DNA of 64,000 nt from Pseudomonas sp. ANT_H12B (GCF_008369325.1 NZ_VOBI01000022.1:1-64000); one strand, 5' to 3'. Shown: positions 51,923 to 59,945, counted from the stretch's first letter. The notes: generated from the letters alone by a model not told the origin. A program made the numbers and translations.

Positions 51923-53365
51923 ATGCTGTCACTGCTGACCGATCACCCACTGGTTTGCGCCCTGATCCTGATCCTGATCGATCTCGGGTTGTGGCGATTG
52001 ATGACCGCCAATGGCAGCAACTGGAAACTGGTCGTGCGACTGGTGATTTTCTCGCTGTTCAGCGTTCTGCTGTTCAACGAGGGCCTGAACCCCATGGAGC
52101 CGGCGCCCTGGGCTGACAACGTTGCGCTGCACCTGGCGGCCACCGGTTTGCAGATCGGCTGGTGGCTGTTCGGTGCGCGCACCCTGACGGTGCTGATTGG
52201 CGCAGTGATGATGCAGCGGGTCGGGCACACCGGGCGCTTACTCCAGGATTTGCTCGGCGCGGTGATTTTCTTGATCGCGATCATCGCCGCCCTGGCGTAC
52301 GTACTCGATCTGCCGGTCAAAGGCGTGCTGGCCACCTCTGGTGCATTGGCAATCATCGTTGGCCTGGCCTTGCAAAGCACCCTCAGCGACGTGTTCTCGG
52401 GGATCGTCCTCAACACCACCAAACCCTATCAACTGAATGACTGGATCTCCATCGATGGCACCGAAGGCCGGGTCACCGACATCGACTGGCGCGCCACGCG
52501 CCTGCAAACGTCCCAGGGCAGCATGGCGGTGATTCCCAACTCGCTGGCGGCCAAGGCCAAGATCATCAACTTCAGCCGCCCCAGTGACATTTTCGGTGTC
52601 TCGATCAGCCTGCAACTGAGCCCGCACGCACGTCCGCAAACCGTGATCGATGCACTGGAGCGAGCGATGCAGGGTTGTCGCTATCTGTTGAACAAACCCG
52701 CGCCGTGCGTAGCGCTCAAAGGCTCCAGCGCCACGGGCGTGGAATATGAAATCAGCGGTTTCGTGGTCTCGATGGATCAGAAACGCATGGTCCGTAATCT
52801 GCTGTTCGACCTGGCGTACCGGCACTTGCAGGCCAGTGGTGTCAGCCTGTTGTCGAACGTCGACCCCAACGCACCCGCCAGCCTGTCACGGCCACGGGCA
52901 TTGCTGGACGCCTCGAACATTTTCTCGACCTTGCGTCAGGAAGAGAAAGAAACCTTCAGCCAGAACATGACCCTGCAAAACTTCCGCGCCGGCGAAATGA
53001 TCCTGCCTGCGGGGGAGGTCAGCGATCATTTGTTCATCATCGAATCCGGCGTGGTCTCGGTGGAGCTGAGCCGTGGCGGGGTCAAGTTTGAATCCGGGCG
53101 CATGGGGCCGGGTGAGGTGATCGGCGAAGGCGGGATTTTGTCCGATACGGCGCTGCCGGCGGACTTCAGCGCCAAGACGTTCTGCAGCTTGTACCGAATC
53201 GAAAAGGAATACCTCAAGCCGTGCCTGGACGCGCGGCATGACATCAGCGAAGCGATGAAGGCGTTGCTGGACTTCCGCTTGAACAAGGCTCAGACGCTGA
53301 CTCAGGAAGCGCCTACGGTTGTGCAGAAGAAGGGGTTTTTGCAGTGGCTGCGCAATCGAGCGTAG
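51923..53365 (+). CDS. MscS-type mechanosensitive channel with cyclic-nucleotide-binding domain
   Basis: A 480-residue membrane protein. Hydrophobic segments at about 10-25, 38-55, 75-95 and 110-130 are followed by the pore-lining helix with Gly/Ala repeats (GVLATSGALAIIVGLALQST), the MscS beta domain (DWISIDGTEGRVTDIDWRATRL), and a C-terminal cyclic-nucleotide-binding fold at about 335-445 (FRAGEMILPAGEVSDHLFIIESGVV, GPGEVIGEGGIL). Such fusions belong to the bCNG group, many of which gate with cyclic nucleotide rather than tension. I chose ATG 51923 over the overlapping TTG at 51920. Confidence 0.9.
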   Translation: MLSLLTDHPLVCALILILIDLGLWRLMTANGSNWKLVVRLVIFSLFSVLLFNEGLNPMEPAPWADNVALHLAATGLQIGWWLFGARTLTVLIGAVMMQRVGHTGRLLQDLLGAVIFLIAIIAALAYVLDLPVKGVLATSGALAIIVGLALQSTLSDVFSGIVLNTTKPYQLNDWISIDGTEGRVTDIDWRATRLQTSQGSMAVIPNSLAAKAKIINFSRPSDIFGVSISLQLSPHARPQTVIDALERAMQGCRYLLNKPAPCVALKGSSATGVEYEISGFVVSMDQKRMVRNLLFDLAYRHLQASGVSLLSNVDPNAPASLSRPRALLDASNIFSTLRQEEKETFSQNMTLQNFRAGEMILPAGEVSDHLFIIESGVVSVELSRGGVKFESGRMGPGEVIGEGGILSDTALPADFSAKTFCSLYRIEKEYLKPCLDARHDISEAMKALLDFRLNKAQTLTQEAPTVVQKKGFLQWLRNRA

Positions 53366-53528
53366 GGGCTGGAAGGTCGTGGAAGCGAGTGTGGCAAAGG
53401 CATCTCGGATGAGGACGGCATGGGCAGGAGGCGCCCATTGGCATCCTCAACTTCCCAATAATTGGCTATTTGCTGCATGTCAGTGCGGGATTAACGTAGC
53501 TCCCACACCCTTTTGACTGGAGCCCACC

Positions 53529-53969
53529 ATGCAACCGCGTATCGATTTCTACACCGCTTCCCCAGATGCACTCAAAGCCATGATCGCGCTGGAAACCGCT
53601 GTTTCGAAGCTGCCTCTGGAAAAATCGTTGATCGAACTGGTCAAGCTGCGTGCTTCCCAGATCAATGGCTGCGCCTTCTGCGTCGACATGCACACCGCCG
53701 ATGCCCGCAAGGGTGGCGAAACCGAGCGTCGGCTGTATGCGGTATCGGTCTGGCGTGAAACGCCATTCTTCACTCCGCGTGAACGTGCGGCGCTGGCCTG
53801 GACTGAATCGCTGACGCTGCTGAGCCAGACCCATGCTCCGGATGAGGATTACGATCTGGCCTCGGCCCAGTTCACGCCCAAGGAACTGGTCGACCTGACC
53901 GTGGCGATTTCCACCATCAACAGCTGGAATCGCCTGGCCGTAGGTTTCCGCAAAATGCCTCAGGAGTAA
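53529..53969 (+). CDS. Carboxymuconolactone decarboxylase / AhpD-like protein
   Basis: A 146-residue helical protein with the AhpD-type redox motif in INGCAFCVDMHTADA near residue 42 (CxxC followed by a His), flanked by LIELVKLRASQ and KELVDLTVAISTINSWNRLAV. AhpD-like proteins reduce alkyl-hydroperoxide reductase or act as small thiol oxidoreductases; this one is of the small YnjA/CMD type. GGAG precedes the ATG. It converges on the emrB-type gene with nine bases between stops. Confidence 0.9.
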   Translation: MQPRIDFYTASPDALKAMIALETAVSKLPLEKSLIELVKLRASQINGCAFCVDMHTADARKGGETERRLYAVSVWRETPFFTPRERAALAWTESLTLLSQTHAPDEDYDLASAQFTPKELVDLTVAISTINSWNRLAVGFRKMPQE

Positions 53970-53978
53970 GCCAGACAC

Positions 53979-55571
53979 TCAATGAGCATCGCCACTCGGC
54001 GCGGCCGGTGGTTGCACCTTGCGCATCAAGGGCACCATCAGCGTCGCGATAATGAAGCAGACCATGATCATCAGAAACGCATCGCCGTAGGTTTGCGTTT
54101 GCGCTTCGCGGTAGGTCAGCAGCCAGAGCTGATGCAGGCTGGCGGTGACGCCCACGTCACCGCTCTGGCCGAGGGCGGCGAAGTTGTTGCCGACCTGGGA
54201 CAGCCACTGATTCAGTGCTTCGTTGGTGCTGTTGAGGTTTTCCGCCAAGCGGGTGAAGTGCAGGTTGGTGCGGTCATTGAGAATGGTCGCGCACGCGGCA
54301 ATGCCAATGGCGCCACCCAGGTTTCGCATCAGGTTGAATAGGCCCGAAGCATGTTTGAGCCGCGCCGGTGCCAGCCCCCCCAAGGTCAACGTCACCGCTG
54401 GAGGCACCGCCAATTGCTGGGCAATCCCGCGCAAGGCTTGCGGCAACATCAATTCTTTAGCCCCCCAGTCATGGGTGATCGGGCTGAAATCCCACATCGA
54501 CAACGCGAACAGCCCAAGGCCGGTCATCATGATCCAGCGCAGATCGATGCGATTGGCCAGAAAGGCGTAAAGCGGAATCGCCATGATCTGGAACACCCCG
54601 GTGGAGAAAACCGCCAGGCCAATGTCCAGCGCGCCATAGCCGCGCACCCGGCCGAGAAATAGCGGCGTCAGGTAAATGGTGGCGAACAGGCCGATCCCCG
54701 TGACGAACGAAAAAAAGCAGCCAAGGGCGAAATTGCGGTCTTTCAAGGCGCGCAGATCGACGATCGGATTGGCGACGTGCAGGGTCCTACCGATGAACGC
54801 CAGACCGGCCAGGCTGCTGATCCATGCCGTGGTCACAATGGTGCTGTCGCTGAACCAGTTCCAGCGCGGGCCTTCTTCGAGGGTGTATTCCAGGCAGCCT
54901 AGAAACAGCGCCATGAACACCATGCTCAAGTAGTCGGCGCCCTTGAGCAGCGAGAGTTCCGGCTGGTCGATTTTCACCAGCATCGGCACGGCCACCGCGA
55001 CGAAAATCCCCGGCACCAGGTTGATGTAGAACAGCCAGTGCCAGGAGGAAATGTCGGTGATCCAGCCACCGATCACTGGCCCAAGAGTCGGAGCCAGCGA
55101 AGCTACCGCACCGATGGTCGCGGCCGCGATCACCCGTTGTTTGCCGGTGAAGAAAAAGAACGCGGTGGTGAACACCAACGGAATCATCGAACCGCCGAGA
55201 AACCCCTGCAGGGCGCGGAAGGCGATCATGCTCTGGATGTTCCAGGCTGCACCGCAGAGCAGGCTGGCCAGGGTGAAACCCACCGCTGAAGCGCAGAACA
55301 GCCAGCGTGTCGAGAACACTCGCGAGAGCCAGCCGGACAACGGGATCACGATGATTTCGGCAATCAGGTAACTGGTTTGCACCCACGCGGTTTCGTCGGT
55401 GCCGGCCGAGAGCCCGCCGCCGATGTCACGCAACGAAGCGGAGACGATCTGAATATCCAGCAGCGCAATGAACATGCCGATGCACATGGTGGCGAAGGCG
55501 AAGACTTTGGTCGCCGTCGTCATGTCGGCAGCATTGAACGATTGCGCGGGGGCGGCGAGGGTGCGACTCAT
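53979..55571 (-). CDS. EmrB-type MFS multidrug exporter (DHA2 family)
   Basis: A 530-residue proton-driven exporter with about 14 predicted membrane helices. Family marks are FIALLDIQIVSASLRDIGGGL near residue 40 (motif D1), TDETAWVQTSYLIAEIIVIPLSGWLSR (motif A region) and RALQGFLGGSMIPLVFTTAFFFF (motif B/C region). Its ATG overlaps the stop of the adaptor gene by four bases (ATGA), so the pair is translationally coupled. Substrates are unknown; it probably works with a TolC-type channel encoded elsewhere. Confidence 0.93.
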   Translation of the reverse strand: MSRTLAAPAQSFNAADMTTATKVFAFATMCIGMFIALLDIQIVSASLRDIGGGLSAGTDETAWVQTSYLIAEIIVIPLSGWLSRVFSTRWLFCASAVGFTLASLLCGAAWNIQSMIAFRALQGFLGGSMIPLVFTTAFFFFTGKQRVIAAATIGAVASLAPTLGPVIGGWITDISSWHWLFYINLVPGIFVAVAVPMLVKIDQPELSLLKGADYLSMVFMALFLGCLEYTLEEGPRWNWFSDSTIVTTAWISSLAGLAFIGRTLHVANPIVDLRALKDRNFALGCFFSFVTGIGLFATIYLTPLFLGRVRGYGALDIGLAVFSTGVFQIMAIPLYAFLANRIDLRWIMMTGLGLFALSMWDFSPITHDWGAKELMLPQALRGIAQQLAVPPAVTLTLGGLAPARLKHASGLFNLMRNLGGAIGIAACATILNDRTNLHFTRLAENLNSTNEALNQWLSQVGNNFAALGQSGDVGVTASLHQLWLLTYREAQTQTYGDAFLMIMVCFIIATLMVPLMRKVQPPAAPSGDAH

Positions 55572-56689
55572 GGCGCGCTGGCCACGGCCGGGGTTTCGGG
55601 TTCTGCGCGGGTGTCCACTTCGGCGGTCACCGACAGGCCTGGACGCAAATGGCCGAGCACGCCATCGGCCGGATCGAGCAGGATCCGCACCGGCACCCTC
55701 TGAACGATTTTGGTGAAGTTGCCGGTGGCGTTTTCTGGCGGCAGCACGCTGAACTGCGAACCACTGGCTGGCGCGAGGCTGTCCAGATGACCGTGGAATT
55801 CACGCCCCGAGAGCACGTCCGCGTGAATGATCACCCGTTGCCCCGGCGTCATGCGCGACAGTTGATCTTCCTTGAAATTGGCATCGACCCACAAACCACT
55901 GGCCGGTACGACCGACAGTTGTTGCGAACCGGCCTGGGCATAAGCGCCCACCCGCGCCCGGCGATTACCGATCACGCCGTCTACCGGGGCTTTCAGTTCG
56001 GTGTAGCCGACGTTCAATTGCGCCAGATCACGTTCGGCCCGCGCCTGCATCAGTGCGGCGCGGGCTTGCTGTTTCTGGGTTTCGATCACGTTCAACTGAC
56101 GTTGCGCAGCCAGCAGCTCAGCCTGGGCCCGGGCGCTGAGGGCCTGGGCGGTCTTGAAGGTGGCGTTGGCTCGTTGGGCGCTTTCCACCGAGACGGCGTT
56201 GCTACCGACCAGTTTTTTGTAGCGAGCATCGTCATCCCGGGAACGGGCGGTTTCGGCGCCGGTGGCATCGATCCCGGCGCGGGCCTGACCGATCACCGCG
56301 TGTTGCAATTGTTCAGTGGCGTCGAGGTTGGCGAGCAGGGCTTCTTCGGCGGCGACAGCACCTTCGGCCTTGGCGAGGTTGGCGCGGTAGTCACGGGCGT
56401 CGAGACGAATCAGCACATCGCCGGCCTTTACTTTCTGGTTGTCGGTGACCAACACCTCTTCGATATAACCCGCGACTTTCGCCCCGATCACCGTGACGTC
56501 GCCGCCGATGTAGGCATCGTCGGTTTCTTCGATGAAGCGGCCGGCGGTCCACCAGTGGGTCGCATACAACCCGGCGAATACCAGGGCAGCGATGGCAGCA
56601 GTCAGCAGAATCAGGCGCTTGAGCAGGGGAGGCTTGGGTGTGCTCACCGGGACAGCAAGGTCGGATTCAAGGCTGGGCATACTGGTCAT
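55568..56689 (-). CDS. EmrA-type periplasmic adaptor (HlyD family)
   Basis: A 373-residue membrane-fusion protein: a cytoplasmic N-terminus, one membrane helix (residues 24-42), then the family block FIEETDDAYIGGDVTVIGAKVAGYIEEVLVTDNQKVKAGDVLIRLD, a coiled-coil hairpin (about 100-190), and YTELKAPVDGVIGNRRARVGAYAQAG. It partners the EmrB-type exporter that follows. ATG 56689 is used; an internal ATG at 56680 is an alternative. Upstream lies a pair of 14-base direct repeats likely to be regulatory. Confidence 0.92.
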   Translation of the reverse strand: MTSMPSLESDLAVPVSTPKPPLLKRLILLTAAIAALVFAGLYATHWWTAGRFIEETDDAYIGGDVTVIGAKVAGYIEEVLVTDNQKVKAGDVLIRLDARDYRANLAKAEGAVAAEEALLANLDATEQLQHAVIGQARAGIDATGAETARSRDDDARYKKLVGSNAVSVESAQRANATFKTAQALSARAQAELLAAQRQLNVIETQKQQARAALMQARAERDLAQLNVGYTELKAPVDGVIGNRRARVGAYAQAGSQQLSVVPASGLWVDANFKEDQLSRMTPGQRVIIHADVLSGREFHGHLDSLAPASGSQFSVLPPENATGNFTKIVQRVPVRILLDPADGVLGHLRPGLSVTAEVDTRAEPETPAVASAP

Positions 56690-56720
56690 GGAGATTACCT
56701 GTGGGAAACGGGGCTTTATT

Positions 56721-56747
56721 ACGTATGTAATATGACGTAGGTAATAT
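56721..56747. promoter_or_regulatory. Tandem operator-like repeats upstream of emrAB
   Basis: ACGTATGTAATAT and ACGTAGGTAATAT repeat with a 14-base period, 31 bases before the emrA-type start. The first contains TTAC-N4-GTAA. This suits a TetR- or MarR-type repressor site, but no such regulator gene is next to it. Confidence 0.5.
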
Positions 56748-56759
56748 TTTGAGGCAATT

Positions 56760-57147
56760 GAATTCTATTGCCGGTCGTCAGGATCTTATTTAAAGCAGGC
56801 GCCCGAGGTGAGATGGCGCGCATCAACCGCCATTGCTGATAGGCATGCCGGTTTCTCGCTGGAAAATTCGCCCGATGGTCCCGTGGCGTCAACGGCCAGT
56901 CCTATGAGCAGTTCACCAATCTCTATTTGAAGCTGAATGTCGGTTCAAGTCGGAGCTGTTTGTCCTGTTTATCGAGTGGTTTCGCTAGCAACTGACATTA
57001 AAAGATAGCAGCCGCGACAGCTCCTACTGGGATGCAGATCCATGTAGGAACTATCGCAGGTGTCTTTGCGACGGGTGCTGTAGAACAAGCGTATTAACCA
57101 ACCGCGGTCCGATTGCTCTGTGCCATCAGTCAGTACTAATGGAACTG
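56760..57147. other. Gene-free stretch with REP-like hairpin
   Basis: No open frame of useful length. At about 57000-57075 a stretch resembling another Pseudomonas repeat family (AGCAGCCGCGACAGCTCCTAC, then an imperfect inverted copy GTAGGAACTATCGCAGGTGTC) can fold on itself. It marks the border between normal-GC sequence and the AT-rich block that follows. Confidence 0.4.
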
Positions 57148-58071
57148 CTAGGGTATTGGGCTTACGCTCACGGCTGGACTAAGGAAGTCTATGTGATAGC
57201 CGGAAGATCCATCACCAATAGCTAAATGAACCCCACTGATACCTTCATTCATCTGTGAGTTGATTTTGTAGTCAATATTTGGCGCGATAGCCTCGTTTAC
57301 CCCGATAGCGAACTCCGTCAGGTTGAGTCCGCGAGGACCAGCCGCAAGGTCCAAAAGTTTAATATGCTCCTCGTTTTTTACTTTCAGTGAGGTGATGATG
57401 TTGTCTTCAACTGATAATAATGCCCCTTCTTCAGATATGCGATCACTCAGCCAATTTAATGAGGTTCTTAATCCTTCTGGCAATGTCGGATTAGGTTTTC
57501 TAAGTACTATCAGTATTCCTGAGATTTTCAAAGTTCCGCTAAAAGAAAACGGGCAAGATTCTTGTGGGTTCATGTGTGCATAATGAACTTCAAAAAACTC
57601 TGCCACGGACTGAACAAAGTCGTGTTCTATGTCTTCGGCAAGTAGTGCGTATGCCTGTGCGTGAGGGAAAATAGAGACGCGCGCATCAGCGCCATTACCA
57701 GACAGAAAAAAGGATTCATATGAGTTGAGCATGTTCAACACGAATCGCTGTGTGCGTAAGGCATGTTCAAAATTGCTGCTCAGCAAGAGCTCTAGGCTGT
57801 AGAGCGCACTGGCTAAGGAAGGCTCGAATACTTGCGTTGCGCAAAAAACGCTTTTTTTATTTTTTGTATTTTTTGCGATATCAAACGTCAATTTTGCAGC
57901 GTCATTGCTAAAGGAAAAAATAATACTATTTTTTGGTAGTTTCTCAATCTCAGAAATATTTTCCGTATTGAAACCTAGATTTTCACATTCTCTGAGGAAG
58001 TCTTCTGAGTCCGAAATTATTGATAACTCCCCCTGACCAAAGAGCGTAGATATCATTTTTGATGTTGGCAT
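57148..58071 (-). CDS. M29 aminopeptidase/NicX-like protein next to a small peptide gene
   Basis: A 307-residue protein I cannot name. The N-terminal two thirds resemble nothing I recognise. The C-terminal segment reads LTEFAIGVNEAIAPNIDYK, then MNEGISGVHLAIGDG, then GYHIDF, which reproduces the order of metal ligands in M29 aminopeptidases and the related dioxygenase NicX: Glu in TEFAIG, Glu in NEG, His in GVHLAIG, and His-x-Asp in HID. A role as leader peptidase or peptide-modifying metalloenzyme is therefore plausible, but inferred. ATG 58071 follows GGAGGATTTT; the frame reads upstream through a stem-loop and is not coding there. It is AT-rich compared with its neighbours, and lies 71 bases downstream of the stop of the 33-residue peptide gene on the same strand. 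Confidence 0.8.
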   Translation of the reverse strand: MPTSKMISTLFGQGELSIISDSEDFLRECENLGFNTENISEIEKLPKNSIIFSFSNDAAKLTFDIAKNTKNKKSVFCATQVFEPSLASALYSLELLLSSNFEHALRTQRFVLNMLNSYESFFLSGNGADARVSIFPHAQAYALLAEDIEHDFVQSVAEFFEVHYAHMNPQESCPFSFSGTLKISGILIVLRKPNPTLPEGLRTSLNWLSDRISEEGALLSVEDNIITSLKVKNEEHIKLLDLAAGPRGLNLTEFAIGVNEAIAPNIDYKINSQMNEGISGVHLAIGDGSSGYHIDFLSPAVSVSPIP

Positions 58072-58100
58072 AAAATCCTCCTTAAATCCTCCTTTTCTTT

Positions 58101-58136
58101 CCAATGAGCGGCAAGAGAGTTCTTGTCGCTCATTGG
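58101..58136 (-). promoter_or_regulatory. 16-bp stem-loop between peptide and enzyme genes
   Basis: Arms CCAATGAGCGGCAAGA and TCTTGTCGCTCATTGG pair with a single mismatch around a four-base loop. On the minus strand it begins 6 bases past the peptide stop and is not followed by a T-run, so it looks like an mRNA-stability or processing structure that sets peptide over enzyme levels rather than a full terminator. Confidence 0.75.
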
Positions 58137-58142
58137 TGTTAT

Positions 58143-58244
58143 TTACTCTCCAGTGTGAGCCCACGCCAGAGGTGCCCAACCAAAATTATCCGGGCCGGAA
58201 GTGATTCGATTGAGTTTTTCTTTGATGATATTTTTCTTTTTCAT
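58143..58244 (-). CDS. Small 33-residue peptide, candidate precursor peptide
   Basis: A short gene (33 codons). It has a Lys-rich N-terminus (MKKKNIIKEKLNRI) and a Gly/Pro/Trp-rich C-terminal part, FGWAPLAWAHTGE. The start at 58244 follows GGAAG with a five-base spacer; an in-frame ATG at 58262 would add MKKEDQ and has no clear ribosome binding site. The layout (charged helical leader, short aromatic tail, strong stem-loop, downstream enzyme gene with a perfect GGAGG) is what ribosomally made peptide natural products or scaffold peptides look like. The frame is free of rare features and in the same AT-rich block as its neighbours. I do not recognise the family. Coding status is inferred from the signals, not from homology. 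Confidence 0.65.
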   Translation of the reverse strand: MKKKNIIKEKLNRITSGPDNFGWAPLAWAHTGE

Positions 58245-58262
58245 CTGATCTTCCTTTTTCAT

Positions 58263-58544
58263 TTTGTTGGTTTGTACTCCCGGAAATGTTTGGGAGTGGA
58301 CTAATTAATACAGGATTTTTTGATGTGTTAAATGATTTTTTAGGGGGTTTTTAGAATTAATTTGACTGTTAGCGTTTTCGTAAAGCTCTATAGGTTATTT
58401 GTGTAGGGCGTATCTGTAATCTTGTTCTGAAAATTTAATGTTTTCCTTTTTTTTGGTTGTGGCTGATGACCCGATGTCGTTAGGTTGGTTTATGGGGGTT
58501 GTTTTTGAAAGCTAAATGTTCAACTGTTAATAGAGGGTTACATA
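58263..58544. other. AT-rich divergent promoter region
   Basis: No credible gene. The stretch is very T-rich (runs such as TTTTTTGATG and GATTTTTTAGGGGG) and lies between divergent starts at 58244 and 58545, so it should hold promoters for both. CTCCCGGAAATGTTTGGGAG at 58278-58297 is a hairpin with CTCCC/GGGAG arms. No iron-starvation box was found. Confidence 0.5.
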
Positions 58545-59693
58545 GTGCATGCATCAAAGAAATACCTGACAGATACGTCCGTCCATCAAGCCCTGCTACT
58601 GGTTGATCTTACCGAGGCAAGCGCTCCCGATCACGCCGTCCGACTATTGCTAAATGAAATACTTCAGGGGCTTGCTGAAAAAGGCTGGCCCCAAGCGCAA
58701 CTTCAGACCGGACCGCGAATTGTGTCCGCTGAAGAAAATTACGGTTTGCTGGGTTATGACCCAGCAGAAGTCACACTTGGGAGTGAACACACCCGTTGGG
58801 TCGATGAGTGTTCCCTTTTGCGAACACAAACCACCAGTCAAATTCCGGCGGCACTTCAGCGTGCGGCTCAGGTGCGGCAACCGGGGGAGACGATATTGCT
58901 GGCCGCGCCAGGTATCACTTTTCGTCGAGATAGTCGGGACCGTTGGCATTGCGCAGAACCACATCAAATGGATATCTGGGTGCTGGGTGATCCGGATCTG
59001 TCGACGCATTACCACTTGTTGCGTCTGGTCAGCGATATCCTCAAAACAGCCGTTCATGACAAAGCTTGGGTCTACAGCGATAGCCCTCATCACTATACGG
59101 AGGGCGGAATCGAAGTGAATGTGTTGAATGACGGCGCTCCGGTCGAGGTGCTGGAGTGCGGTCGTATTGCTGCATCTTTGTTAGAGCGCTTGAAGATTGA
59201 TCCGCAGCGTCATGGAGGGTTGGCACTCGGGATGGGGTTGGATCGACTGACCATGCTGCGCAAGGGAATTCCGGATATTCGCTTGCTACGTGATCAGAAC
59301 GTACGAGTACAGGCGCAGATGCATGATTTGAATCCCTGGAGCGCTGTATCACGTTTGCCTTCGATTGCTCGTGATATTTCGTTGGCGGTAACGCCAGGGT
59401 TAAGTGAGGAAGTGTTGACGGAGAGGATGTTACAAGCTGCTGGCGCCAACTCTGGCTGGATCGAGGAGATGCAGGTCAAGGGACGTTGGGGATTCTCGGA
59501 TTTACCTGTGAAGGCAATTGAACGCCTCGGACTACTGCCGGGCCAGGAAAATGTGCTTCTTCGCGTTGTACTGCGTGATTGTTCGCGATCAATCACTACC
59601 CACGAGGCGAACGCCTTGTATGCGAACATTCAGTCGGCATTGCATGAAGGTGCGCCGGGGGCGGGTTACAGAATGGACCTTCCAAAGGCTTGA
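58545..59693 (+). CDS. Single-chain PheRS-like ligase (PheS-like core plus FDX-ACB domain)
   Basis: A 382-residue class II aminoacyl-tRNA-synthetase-like protein. The core (residues about 15-265) shows LLRTQTTSQIPAAL, the motif-2 region ITFRRDSRDRWHCAEPHQMD (compare YRRD-DATHSPMFHQVE in PheS), VEVLECGRI, and motif 3 GGLALGMGLDRLTMLRKGI. The C-terminal FDX-ACB domain (about 280-375: LPSIARDISLAVTPGLSEEV ... LRVVLRDCSRSITTHEANALYANI) is normally part of PheT or of mitochondrial PheRS. The ATP-binding arginines of motifs 2 and 3 are kept, so adenylation is plausible. GTG 58545 follows GAGGG. It is not the housekeeping PheRS, which has separate alpha and beta chains. I recall such proteins being annotated as 'PheS-related mystery ligase SrmL'; that name is from memory. 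Divergent from the peptide and M29-like genes. Confidence 0.85.
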   Translation: MHASKKYLTDTSVHQALLLVDLTEASAPDHAVRLLLNEILQGLAEKGWPQAQLQTGPRIVSAEENYGLLGYDPAEVTLGSEHTRWVDECSLLRTQTTSQIPAALQRAAQVRQPGETILLAAPGITFRRDSRDRWHCAEPHQMDIWVLGDPDLSTHYHLLRLVSDILKTAVHDKAWVYSDSPHHYTEGGIEVNVLNDGAPVEVLECGRIAASLLERLKIDPQRHGGLALGMGLDRLTMLRKGIPDIRLLRDQNVRVQAQMHDLNPWSAVSRLPSIARDISLAVTPGLSEEVLTERMLQAAGANSGWIEEMQVKGRWGFSDLPVKAIERLGLLPGQENVLLRVVLRDCSRSITTHEANALYANIQSALHEGAPGAGYRMDLPKA

Positions 59694-59746
59694 AACTGCC
59701 ATTGTGGAATTGTCCAAGTAATCACTGAGGCACCGTGTAATCGTTC

Positions 59747-59773
59747 ATCGCGAGCAAGCTCTCTTCCACAGGG
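59747..59773. repeat. Single REP arm
   Basis: ATCGCGAGCAAGCTCTCTTC then CACAG, one diverged REP arm without partner, downstream of the PheRS-like gene. Confidence 0.6.
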
Positions 59774-59928
59774 ACCGCGTAACTGCCGATTGAAGCGGGT
59801 CTTCAGTGATGACTGGTTGGAAAATCCCTCGGGAATCCAGCATACAAATGACACAAACGGAAATCGGAGACGGTCATTTCGGAAACCTCCCACACCCAGA
59901 ATTTGAGCTTCCCGGTAGGGTCAACGGC

Positions 59929-59945
59929 CCCGGCACTCTGCCGGG
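59929..59945 (+). promoter_or_regulatory. Hairpin in the leader of the queC fragment
   Basis: CCCGGCA, CTC, TGCCGGG: a perfect 7-bp hairpin about 24 bases before the ATG, followed by CCAAGGAAG. It may be part of an RNA control element of queC. I could not fit a known preQ1 riboswitch pattern. Confidence 0.35.

Noticed and set aside
53979..56689. EmrAB-type exporter as part of the peptide cassette
   Set aside because: It has normal GC, its own operator and 458 bases of repeat-bearing gap to the M29-like gene; a functional link is possible but not supported.
58104..58304. Plus-strand 66-codon frame over the peptide gene
   Set aside because: It is opposite the 33-residue peptide, crosses the stem-loop and starts inside it; no ribosome binding site.
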